The notes under the pieces: model-generated | Told to the model about the DNA's origin: nothing | Databases searched by the model: none | The model's input: the letters and a program-made list of their open reading frames with translations, nothing else | Origin: Coptis chinensis | Taxonomy: Eukaryota > Streptophyta > Magnoliopsida > Ranunculales > Ranunculaceae | Length of the DNA stretch: 64,000 nt | Assembly (NCBI GenBank): GCA_015680905.1 | Contig: CM027381.1 | Span: forward strand, 16,531,501-16,595,500 | Reading direction: 5' to 3' | Shown: positions 53,740-64,000 of the stretch, one piece after another | Position numbering within the stretch: the stretch's first letter is position 1 | Layout of the letters: every line of letters starts with the position of its first letter | Position numbers and translations under genes: made by a program

Positions 53740-56700
53740 TGTACCATAATGGTAGAGGTTCACCTCATATACCTCATACTAAACAACACACCAATGTGGG
53801 ACTAAACAACACACAAGTGTTTTGAAATACACTTGGAGATTCCAACAATCCCCCACTATTTCAAAATACTAATAGTCCCCCACTATTTTGGAATAGGATA
53901 TTACAAAAGAAATGGGTTAACTAAATGCCAGAGAGAATCGAAAAAACAATGCATAAGATACTGGTGCTTTTCGGGCTTGAACCAGTCATAGGGTAACATG
54001 TCTTATAATACGTGAAAGTGGTGGATTAAAAAATCTTTGAACCAACATTCCCTTGTAGTAAAATAGAGGACATGCACCCACATTGCTCCTTCATTATATG
54101 CCTGTTCTGCGGTGTTGCGCTTTTTGGCCCTTGCGTGCGCTTCCTGTGTTATGTGAATGCTCTAGAGTACTTGCCTGAATACTCATAAGAACCGACCCAG
54201 TTCTACATTCACGTAGGTGGATATCCATCAAGTGTACATAGCAGTTAAAATACACTATCTCATTATAAAAAAATGGACTATGGATTCCAATAAGAGTAAA
54301 ATAACTCATCCTTTCTCATTGCAATTCAAGTTATACTAAATAAGTATACAAAAAATGCTATCTAGTCATAGGGTGGGACGTCTCAAAGAAAGACAATAGC
54401 ATACCAGAGCGACGAGGTGACTTGTTTTTCCCTTTGAACCTAATTCATGGGATCTCCAATCACATAGGTAGGGTTGCCGTCAGTGTCGCCCTCTATCTAA
54501 GGCAAAAGTCCCATCCCCCTCGACGTATAACCACTTGCCTCCAAAGAAGTGGTGCGGTTAGACATGTGGCCAAACTAAGTCCAACCTAACATAATCTCTA
54601 GCAGCTGCTTGATTAAGTTATATCTCAACTTACATGTATTCTTTTCCCATTGCACATAAGATAACATGTCTTAGCTATTGCAATGAGACAGGTTACCAAA
54701 GCATATACACATCGAGGAGTTTTTAGAGCCAATGGGAAGATTTGCCAAGAGGTTGCTAACCCACTCAGCATCATCACATGCCTTTTCTAAGGCGATTAGC
54801 TTGGATGATATCCAAGACACTCAATTTCCACCAAAGGTAAACACATAAACATTACTGGATCCAGTTTATAACATATTACCCTTCTAACAATGATGGAAAT
54901 CTACTAAATATCAGTCCATAATCAATGGCTCTGCTATAGTACTTGGATAATCTGACAATATACATCAAAGTTCCTTATAAGGACACAATGGGTTATCAGC
55001 TCAGTATGCATGCCATTAATGTAGGCAATGTCATGTTTCACATACATTATCCATCAAGTACAATTGGCTACCAATGATATTGACATATTTAGTATGAGAA
55101 AACACAAGGAGATTATTTTTCATAAGATGGATATTTGCCACAAAAGGTGTTATCACATGCTTACTATCATAATACCCATACTTTTCAATGAAAAATATTT
55201 CTACTAAGTGTTATAACAATATAATGAGACCAACATGAGTTTTAATTCCTATATTCACCACCATTCAATTCTCAGTGTGCGAAAATTCCCGGCCTATACC
55301 ATCCATCGGCGATGCGGTTTAAAGTATGCGCTATGGCCTTCAACCATATTCAAACGTCAACATCTTGACAACCTGAATATAGCGATTCTGAGAAATGAGT
55401 TTAACAACATAATAAACTATCATTTTCAATGGCGGTTTTTATGATGTGTTTCAAATAGGAATTTCTCTGTCTCATACACATTCTCAATGCTAGCACTCAT
55501 GATATTAAATCATCTAAACAAAGAGAGATTAACACATATGTCTTGCTTTGCTCTAAAGAAAGTACATATTTTTTTGTGCAGAAATACTCATTGATAGTCT
55601 TCCAAATTTCTTGTGCAGAAATAATGGGATTATCTTATGTAGTTCATTATGAACATTCATCAACCACTCTATGCCAATTTCTCAGAAAGCACAACCTCAA
55701 ATAAAATTAGCATATAAGACATTCAATAATATTGTGGTATCTATAAGATTGTTATCACTCATGACAACTGAAAACAAACATCACTATTATGAGTTTCACC
55801 AATGAACATCTACTAGATAATTCTAGGTCTCAAAAAGACTTCTTTTAGATTCATTCACAATAGCCTTGGCAAGACACCCCCCACATTTTGAAGCATTTTT
55901 GGATAGGCCCAAGACCTTTCCATACTTTGTAGTTCAGTGTATTTCCAATTATCTTGTGAGATGAACTATGGTAAAACAGTATTATGCATATGGGTCACCA
56001 CCCCCCACAGTTCAATGGTTACTCAACCTAATCAAACTTACATGCAAAACACATTATACCGCTACAAACACTAAAAGAAACAACAACAATAAAATGCACT
56101 CTTATGACAAGAATATACTTTACTCAAGTCTATGATCCTGGATCATATTAAACATAGTCATATTATGTTCATGTTATCTATATGAAAGGAAATCCACAAA
56201 AGATTCTAATGAATCTTAAAAATAGAAAAGAATTAGATGAAAAGGGTTTTACTTTCGAGATAATATCATTATCATCCTTCTTTTCATCATTCAACATTCT
56301 AACTGTCATAGGGAGACAATCCACGCACTTGTACATCACCTTGGCTATTTATTCATAGTCATAGGAGGATAATGCCTAATAAGACAATCTACAAGCGTTA
56401 CATCTCCTTGTCTAAAATAGTCACTGGAGGATATTGTCTAAGAAGACAATCCATTACCTTACATCTCCTTGACTAAATTAGGTTTAAGAGGATATTGATT
56501 GTTTTCCATATTGTTTCCTCTCGTAGACAACGATGCTCATTACTTAATAATATATGACATGGTTAAGCTTCATGCCAATGTTAAATAATGCATTCATGCC
56601 AAACATATATGGTAAATATCATATCATAGGTTCAGGAAAAGTAAACTTTAACTGTACCCCTCACAACAAAAATTATACGATATTTAAGCAAATCTAGCCA

Positions 56701-58462
56701 CTAAATATGCAAAACAACTGAGGACTTCACCTCCTCTTTTTACATGAGCTCAAGCAAGATAGGATACCCTATTAACAAGACCTCAAGTACTACCACAACA
56801 TCTAATGGCTCAACCCATTAATGTCTTCAACTAGAAAAATTACTAATAAACTATCATCAAGTTCAAAGCAAACCCACGAATGATTAATATCCAAAACTAG
56901 CATGCTACACAACTTTAACATATGCTATATTGGATATAAGCTACAAGTTACTTCATCTAACATGTATTTTCACAACAGCACAATTATAACCATCGTCTAA
57001 CAACACGTTCACTCAATAAAGGTAAGCAATTATGCATTGAATACATTATAATTACTATCCAAGATTTGAGTCTGGTTGATAGTAACTATCTTAAGGTCTC
57101 TCTTAGACCATCTACATACATCTACGACATATGTACAAAGAAAATTAATATCAAACTACTTCTAGTCAAACCAATTAATTCCTCAGTGATAAACACATAT
57201 AATATGTTGACTAGGTTATTAAAGAAGTTTAAGCTTAGGGATTTCCCTCCTAAGAAAACTAGCATGCAACTCAAGGCAAGAATATCACCATATAATTAAA
57301 CCAAAAGAATTGCAAAGAGTGAAAGAATACGATACCTAACCGATTGAAAAACCGGATTACCATATTTTCCTCCTTCTAGAAAAACAGCTCAAAAGAACTG
57401 TAATTCTAAACCAACTCAGGACGAATTGGGTATCAAGACTTATACCACTGGAAAGCTCTTTGAATCAGCTATCCAACACAAGAAGCGGATTGCAAAACCG
57501 AGCTCTGAGCTGAAAGTTATAGCAGTTTCCGTAGAACGAAAGTGACGGCTGTCAAAAAGACGAACTTTGACGTTTTTCTTGATAGAAATCTCATATTTGA
57601 TTCCCACAAACGTAGGAGAAAGGTCTACAACCATATAGGGTTTGATAAACCACAAAAGATCAATAAATATTCAATCTTTAATTGGTTTCCCTACCAAAAC
57701 GAAATTATTAGAAAATTTCTAAAGTCATAACCCAATAACACAAACAATAACTCAAAGTAAAAGACTTATCTTTTGATTGTCGTATTAAAGCACTCTCTTT
57801 TGTTCTACTACAAAACTCTTTCCTTAAGATTGTTAGAATAGTTGTATGAACACAGCAACTAAAGTAGAACAGAAGGAATAGTAGCAATGAAGAAACAAGG
57901 GACAGCGATGGCAGGGAATAACCATAGCGGATTAGGTCATTACTTACTTAAGGAAACGATTTAAGCCCCTTCCAATGGTGCGAAAAGCAACAAATGCCTT
58001 CGTCTTCCTCACAGGATTCAATGGTTAACAGCAGCCTGACTTTGCACTAGAACAGACTACCCTCTAGAACAGCAATATAACTCTCTCTGGCGGCTGACAG
58101 GAAGAAGATAAGAAGAAAAGGACTGGTTTGAGTTTTCTGTTTCTCTGAGTTGAGTTTCTGATCAAGTCTCCTCTCTCTATGGACTCACAGTCCTATTTAT
58201 AGAGGTTAGGAGGAAGAGAGACCAACTCCTAATAGAACACTAAAACTTGCTGCTCAAGAAAAAGGCAAAACAAGTTTAGGCTATTGGTCAAACCACTACC
58301 CACAACAGTAAGCCCAGGCCCAGGCCCGAACCCTACCCGATGTGGTGGATAACCAATGTGGGACTATCTACTATGCACTAAAGTGGAGAGAACACCATTT
58401 GTTCATCTCCTCCACTTTGCACACACACACCAGTATTTAGAAATACACAAGAGATTCCAACA
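53740..58462 (-). mobile_element. Degraded Copia-like LTR retrotransposon
   Basis: On minus, a polypurine tract ATAGTGGGGGAT (53849-53860) precedes TGTTGGAATCTC at 53848, the usual start of a 3' LTR. A related LTR start (TGTTGGAATCTCTTGTGTAT) descends from 58462, followed by a CCTATTTATAG box and a CTCAACTCAGAGAAAC leader. Both share TAGTCCCACATTGG. Between them, around 55560-55640, minus frames read NPIISAQEIWKTINEYF, a gag-like word of Copia elements. No intact gag, protease, integrase or RT is seen, nor a confident primer-binding site. The two LTR starts differ enough that they could come from two insertions. Confidence 0.6.
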
Positions 58463-58499
58463 CTACGTCCAAAGTCCATCACGAGATTCCCACGATGGA

Positions 58500-59455
58500 G
58501 AAAAAACCACCACATCTTAAATGCTATTATGGTATATTAATGAATATTTTTGGACTCGTCGTTGTTTTCAGAATCTTAAATGGCCTATTGATGGTGGGAG
58601 TAATTTCTTTGTGCCTAAAGGTAGTAAAGGTAGGGGAGTTGGGAAGACTGGGTTTGTGGAGCAGAGATCGTTTTGGAGTATATTTAGGAGTTTCGATCGT
58701 CTTTGGGTACTTCATATTTTGTTTCTTCAGGCTGCTATTATTGTTGCTTAAAGGTAGATCAGCTCCATGGCGGGCATTGGAGATTCGAGATGTTCAGTTC
58801 GTGCTCATCACCGTGTTCATCACTTGGGCTGGTCTTGGTTTCTTGATCATTGCTTGATCGCGGTACTTCGGTATAGTTTGGTTTCAAAGGAGACTATGAA
58901 GCTTGGGGTGAGGATGGTTCTCAAGAGCATTGTTGCCGTGGCATGGATTGTCGCGTTTAGTGTTCTATATGCACGGATGTGGGAGCAGAAAAACGAGACC
59001 GTGGGTGGTCTAGTCAAGCAAATAGTAGAGTGGTGAATTTTCTTATGGCCGCAGTGTTTTTGTCCTCCCCGGAAGTCTTTAACGATTCTTTTATAGTCCC
59101 TTGGATCCGAAACCTCCTGGAGGAGACCAATTGGAGGATATTTTATGTGTTAACATGGTGGTTTTGAGCCGCGACCTTTGTCGGTCGTGGTCTTAGAGAA
59201 GGGCTTGTCGACAACATAAAGTATACAATCGCTTCCGGGTTTTGTTACGGCATCAAAGTTCATCTTGATTACTTTCTTCAAATTAAACCATTGGTTGTCC
59301 CGACAAAGGCCATTTTGAATCTCAAGAATGTAAAATACAAGTGGCACGAGTTATTTAGTGACACTAACAGGTTAGCAGTTGGCCTCTTGTGGCTTCCGGT
59401 GATTCTGGTATACCTCATGGATATGCAGATTTGGTACTCAATATTCTGTTAATAT
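58500..59455 (+). pseudogene. Callose synthase fragment (CALS11/12-type)
   Basis: In order: LLWYINEYFWTRRCFQNLKW, PIDGGSNFFVPKG, VGKTGFVEQRSFWSIFRSFD, RLWVLHILFLQAAIIVA, then shifted frames with WRALEIRDVQF, TVFITWAGLGFL, YSLVSKETMKLGVRMVLKSI, WSSQANSRVVNFL, PWIRNLLEETNWRIFYVLTW, GRGLREGLVDNIKYT, YFLQIKPLVVPTKAILNLKN and NRLAVGLLWLPVIL. This is the segment of plant callose synthases between the N-terminal region and the catalytic domain, about 320 residues. At least five shifts and stops. The coding order is contiguous without introns; the CALS11/12 clade is intron-poor, so this need not be a retrocopy. It ends abruptly at about 59455, just before a GTTCATA array. Confidence 0.88.
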
Positions 59456-59479
59456 ACAATATTACATTTAATTTTGATT

Positions 59480-59845
59480 GTGGCTATGAAAACATGAACC
59501 CAAAACAGTTATGAACAATAACTGTTAATATACCAAATTATGAACATTAGCTATGAACAATAGGTATAAACAAAACAGATATGAACAATAAATGTTCACA
59601 CCCAAAACAGATATGAACATTGATTGTTCATACCTTTTTTTAAAATGAACAATCCGTGTTCATACCCAAAAAACATGAACCCCAAAACAAATATGAACAT
59701 TGATTGTTCATACCCAAAACATATATGAATAATAAATGTTCATACCCAAAACAGACATGAACAATGATTGTTCGTACCCAAAACATATATGAACAATAAA
59801 TGTTCATACCCAAAACATATATGAACATAATTGTTCATTTTTTGA
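59480..59845. repeat. GTTCATA palindrome array (30-bp unit)
   Basis: About ten units of the form ATATGAACAATAAATGTTCA followed by TACCCAAAAC. Each unit contains the palindrome TGAACA...TGTTCA. The most regular of the six clusters. Confidence 0.92.
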
Positions 59846-60480
59846 GATAGCGCCCCTTGAGGTCTCGCGGAGTCTCGTGAGCCGTGAAACGCGGGCATAC
59901 CCTAGTAAATGTACAGATTAGAAATTCACTAAATAGCTTGAAATTCCATGGTGAAAATCCCATGATTAACCCAGAGAGCTAACGTAGATTAATCTAATAT
60001 CTCGAATTTACCAAAATAGCCTGTATAATTGTATTGTTTATTTTGTTTACATTCACCGGATAATACTAATACAGAAGAACTCTTTACCAAAAAAAAAAAG
60101 AACTCTTAGAACTAGGACATGTTTTTTTTCCTTTTGCAATTACCGATAGCGAAAGAGTTACAAGAGTTAAAAGAAGAAAAAAAGAATGAAGAGATTGCGA
60201 CTCCAGGCAATCATCTTTAACATTAGTTCAGAAATCTAGTGCTAGTATACTAATTATTTGTGAAGAAAAAAACAATATTGAGCATACTAGTATGATCTAG
60301 AGAACTAAGGTTGTGAAAAAGAAAGAACAAATATTGAGCAGCTAATCACACCGAAAGCGAATGTGGATCGAAAGTATCTAATATAACCGAAATTGACTGT
60401 CTACTCATTATTCGCACAATTCTTTGGTATAGGCTACCAAAACTTCCAAAGCTAGAATGCTCTATTTCATATGGTTCACA
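59846..60480. other. Intergenic, no recognised feature
   Basis: AT-rich; no open frame or motif of note. Confidence 0.4.
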
Positions 60481-60915
60481 TAGATTTTTAAAATTGATTA
60501 CTCTTCCCTTAAGCCCGCGATCCGGCGCTTGCTACTCTCTTCGTGTGGATACCAACGCCTGTTGTAGAACCACCGAGAATCTCCAAGAATCGCCCATTTG
60601 TCACTGGTTCGGTGCCGAGTAGAAGGGATCGTTTGGTTCTTTATTTCCAGCATTGCATGCCCAAAGCTTGCTTCCCCAAAAGTTGAAAGTAACTAGGTTG
60701 TGGCTCTAAACCTGCACATAGAAAAAATAACACGCCATTCAAGAAGACGCTACATAATGTTGTTGTAACGAGGTTAAAAGCAGGAAGACTTACTTATTCG
60801 CAAGGCCTTCTATGTTTCCTCCATCGCCGATTGTAATGTAAACCGGTGCAGATGAGTTTAACACTGGTGTGCAATTCCCATTTGAAACTTTGTATACTAG
60901 TCCTCCCCACCCATT
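60481..60915 (-). pseudogene. Purple acid phosphatase C-terminal fragment
   Basis: Minus frame: [35 protein letters not shown], then a donor GTAAGT at about 60791 and an acceptor at about 60712. The next exon gives EPQPSY, then (shifted by two bases) STFGEASFGHAMLEIKNQT and [30 protein letters not shown] and FGHAMLEIKN are hallmarks of plant purple acid phosphatases. The family's SWHRNQDG block is replaced by unrelated residues, and the metal-ligand His region upstream is not recognisable beyond 60915, so the piece is non-functional. Confidence 0.8.
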
Positions 60916-61389
60916 AAGACACATAAGATTGCTTTCCAGGCATCTGTGTTCATCCTCTGTGCAGTGGCAAGCTGCAGGAATTTCTAGGCTTCTGATGGTT
61001 CTCTGTATATTGTCATGGTGAAAGGAATGAACATGAGATTCATACTTGACAGAAGGCACCACTCTTTCAACTAAAGCAATAAGTAAATTCATAAGGGGCT
61101 AGCAAGTACTGGTTGTTTAGAACTTAGGTTTATATATTTACTAATAATAGTGAAAATATTAATTGTGCAAAGTTTGTTGTGTTCAGTTACTGGAAAATGA
61201 TGATGTTCAGTTATTGGAAAATGAAAGTTTTGAAGGGAACAATAGTAATGAAAGGGATCCTGACAAGGTTTATCATTTATGTTATTTAATTTTATTTGAA
61301 TTTTATTAATTTTTTGTATGAGAAATGTATTTATTCCCTTGTCATTCTTGTTTACTTATTTAGACAGTGCATTTAACCTGGCCATTGTT

Positions 61390-62560
61390 TTGAACAGGTG
61401 AAAGAAATCCTAGGAAGGAAGGTCGCCGGAGGAACAAATTTTCGAGAAAGCCAAACCGAAAATGGCTCATATATGCATTCCAAAGATTGTTAAAGTTATG
61501 GGTGAAGGACCCTTCATAAATAAGAGCTCTAAAAGTAAGCTGCGCCAGCTAAGCTATGGGATAAAAGTGTGAACTACTGCAGCGATTCGAAAGATTATGC
61601 CATCTTGAGTATTGGTTGGAGAGGGATCATTGAAAAGGCGGGATATTGGTTACCGATATATAATACACTATGGTAATGATTTAAAATTAGATTTAGCGAC
61701 TTTCTACCTTCTCAAGGGCAGACAATGGTTGAATGATAAGGTTTATAGTATTCCTAACTACTAAGTAATTATTTCTAGCGATATGTTAGGCTAACTCAGA
61801 TCTAAATAACACCTTTATTGTGTTTGAAGTTGATTTCTACCTACCGAGTTGCATAGGCGGTGGATTACTTACGGAAGGAAGTCCGTACCCATACAACACC
61901 GGTTTTGATACTTACACTATTTTGCACGAGACATTTTTCCCGTATTTGTTAAAATGAACGCATCCTTTGTTTTTGGTTTGACAGTTAGAAGTGCTAAATA
62001 TATGTTTGTTACTTTGTTTTAATTCAAAACAGTACGTTCTTTGGACTTGTATGAACAAGTGGTTGGCATACTTGCATGAGACAGTCTTAATATTGAAGAG
62101 AAGATTTCAAAATGTGGGTTGTTGTTCTCATTCGATCGATGATGACATTCAGAGATTTAGTTCAAGAAAACGGAGATGTGCCACATGTTTTGAAAGCAAA
62201 CGGGTTAATGATGGCGTTAAACGTGGGAAGAGCACACATTGGGTCCTTGTTGTCTTCAACTTCTTGACATGGACATGTTATGTGTAATGATTCTTCGAAA
62301 GCACCACCAAAGCGGCCTAAATTCCAAGTTGAAGGCACTTGGTGTCTTTTGCTGCTTGGCATATTGTTTACGCGATACAAAGTGTATCTTTGGATATGCA
62401 GTTTGGAAAGGACTGGGAAATTGTGTTTGTAGAGTGTGCTAAACAAAATGATACATGGAATTGCGGGTGTATGTACCGCATTTTGCCGATTGTGTTATCG
62501 GGCATATGCCTTTGTGTTTAGAAAAGAACCGTATTGCCTCGAAAAGCCCTAGCGAAAAGA
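61390..62560 (+). pseudogene. Ulp1-like (C48) cysteine protease relic of a transposon
   Basis: Fragments in order: GRQWLNDKVYS (about 61717; family WLND), THWVLVVFN (62237, catalytic His region), MDMLCVYDSS (62270, catalytic Asp), then NDTWNCG (62450, catalytic Cys region) and a DCVIGHMPLC-like end in shifted frames. This is the Ulp1 peptidase fold order His-Asp-Cys as carried by several plant transposons (Kaonashi-type MULEs, CACTA elements). Many frame breaks; transposase not found in the window near it. Confidence 0.7.
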
Positions 62561-64000
62561 CTTAATAGATCGTGGGATTAATGAAGAGGAATTCAACAAG
62601 GTCCGATTCAAGAAAGTCGCGAGTTTGAAGGATACGTGGCGGAGGAACCGATTGGGGATGGGGAGTGGTAGTGAATGTCATGAAAAAGTCCCCTACAACA
62701 CTGGGCAATTTGCCATCATATCGGCCTTGTCTTCACCGCGGTAGTGGCTATATATTGGATACTCAAATTTCTTCATTGATCTCCGGTTCAACTGAGAATT
62801 GTGAGTGCTTACCATGAGTCGCCAAATTACATATACGATACCTTGATGGTCTAGTTCACTGACTTCATACTTTATGACACCTTCATGCACTCGGCAATGT
62901 GGCGTGTTGCTAACCTTTTGTAGTCTGGCGGTCTTATTTGCCTTTGACAAATTGTTTGTCAAGGTATTTTTATGATTACACTAGCGTCAATTGCCGTGGG
63001 CACTCGCTTTTGACCTTCGGATGCAATAGCCTTTGTAACTTTGCATGGGCAGGTGAGATCAAAGGAAACATGCAATGAGTTTCCATTAACATGTCCAACT
63101 TTGTTACCTACACCAATACATATATACCTTGGTCTATTCATTGTAGGTTCTTATATATTTCACATCCATTTATCATATTATTGCCGCACTTTCTCAAAAG
63201 TCATCAGAAATTTCTTATGTATAATAATATGTCCATGCCTATTACGATTACACCGTAAAGGTGTACATCTACTCTCTATATCATATCTAGTTATAAGAAT
63301 CTCACTACATTTTTTCAATTGCAGAATTTTGGGTTTTCTTGAAGTGCAAATGCTCCAAGTTGGTGAAAATGTCTCCAAGCAGTATATTTATGTACGAGAT
63401 CTTTTTGTATGATATGACTATGTATTTTGGACAAGTTTTTTGTACTCAAATTTAGACAAGGGTTTTTTTTGTTGGATTCGATATGTTTTGATGGTTTAAC
63501 CTCTTGTGTTGTTAGCTATTACCAAATTTGAAGCTGGAAGCAGGTGGAATTTAAAACAGTACAAAATTATAAAAGTTTTTGCTGCGCTAAGAGTGTGGCC
63601 CATAACAAAAGCAATAACTAGCGCACCACTTTTAGCCATGTTTGAAAGCGTTACCAAAGCTTGAATGCTTGATATTGAATTGAAACCTAAATAAACATTG
63701 ACCTTTTGTTTCATAGGAAATTGATTATCGTAAAATTCGATACCCCTTTCTAGACTATGAACAATGAATGTTCATACCATTGAACTATGAACATTGAATG
63801 TTCATATCGACATTACATACATAACAGAATAATGTTTATACATAAAACGGGTATAGGTACACGTACCGCAAATTTCTCAAGTTAAGAGGAAATAGCATAA
63901 AAAAAAGGGCTCGATCTCTACAACCCGGGTACGAGTCCAAGAAATTGACGATTACAAATGAAAGGTCAAAAGGAGTAATAAGAAGTTTTAAAAACGGTAA
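62561..64000. other. Right end of the window, no recognised gene
   Basis: Short frames only. A small GTTCATA cluster (63752-63810, two palindromes) is the one recognisable item. Nothing supports a gene. Confidence 0.5.

Noticed and set aside
58120-58462. A gene promoter with TATTTATAG box
   Set aside because: It matches the U3/R layout of the minus-strand LTR beginning at 58462.
60916-61092. Upstream extension of the purple acid phosphatase frame to an ATG at 61092
   Set aside because: The residues do not match the family and contain a Cys-rich run; the open frame is probably chance.
62693-63412. Open frames on both strands at the right end
   Set aside because: No recognisable domain; lengths of 60-123 codons are expected by chance here.

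Overview
This is a piece of a plant nuclear genome, almost certainly a eudicot. It is AT-rich, its genes are split by GT-AG introns, and the recognisable genes are plant-type: chloroplast RNase J, the plant sterol enzyme cycloeucalenol cycloisomerase, and a PUB45-type plant U-box protein. All gene models below were assembled by hand from splice sites and remembered family sequences; no alignment was run. The layout is an island of real genes (about 0.6-40 kb, interrupted by a transposon-rich block at 14.6-29 kb) followed by a long transposon graveyard (about 41-64 kb).

Genes. From the left edge to 8.8 kb the minus strand carries the first eight coding exons of RNase J (RNJ); the rest lies outside the window. 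Its 4.4 kb sixth intron (from exon 6 to exon 7) holds a 2.5 kb PIF/Harbinger-like element and a hAT-type MITE with a perfect 8-bp target duplication. Next, also on minus, is a seven-exon cycloeucalenol cycloisomerase gene (CPI1, 14.4-9.8 kb); it starts with a 7-nt coding exon and has two apparent 1-nt deletions in exon 5. A PUB45-like U-box/ARM E3 ligase lies on plus at 29.75-36.28 kb and shows a compensated pair of 1-nt indels. A tRNA-Lys(CTT) gene is at 39.04 kb, and a two-exon gene of unknown function runs on minus at 40.97-39.47 kb.

Repeats between the genes. At 14.6-16.6 kb is a Mutator-like TIR element with a nested solo LTR. At 17.04-21.6 kb is an apparently non-coding LTR-type element whose repeats contain a 26-bp minisatellite and whose interior contains eleven copies of a 44-bp minisatellite. 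At 23.4-23.8 kb is a receptor-kinase fragment; at 24.5-25.0 kb a MITE with five short hairpins; at 25.6-26.2 kb transposon-protein relics. The PUB introns hold a Tourist-like MITE, a SINE and another TIR element. A second SINE copy with clear target duplications and two tRNA-Ala-like sequences lie at 37.9-39.0 kb.

Graveyard. From 41 kb onward I see a decayed MULE with a C-terminal OTU-like protease region (43.4-46.3 kb), a FAR1-related/MULE pseudogene (48.3-50.0 kb) between long direct repeats, a second PIF ORF1 relic (52.5 kb), LTR and gag relics of a minus-strand Copia-like element (52.9-58.5 kb), and broken pieces of callose synthase (58.5-59.5 kb), purple acid phosphatase (60.5-60.9 kb) and a Ulp1-like protease (61.4-62.6 kb). 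Six clusters of a palindromic TATGAACA-N4/5-TGTTCATA motif are scattered through 42-63.8 kb and are the most distinctive unexplained signal. I see no operon-like or defence-type system. The most useful observations are the indels in otherwise intact genes, the palindromic repeat family, the non-coding LTR element, and the SINE and tRNA-derived sequences.
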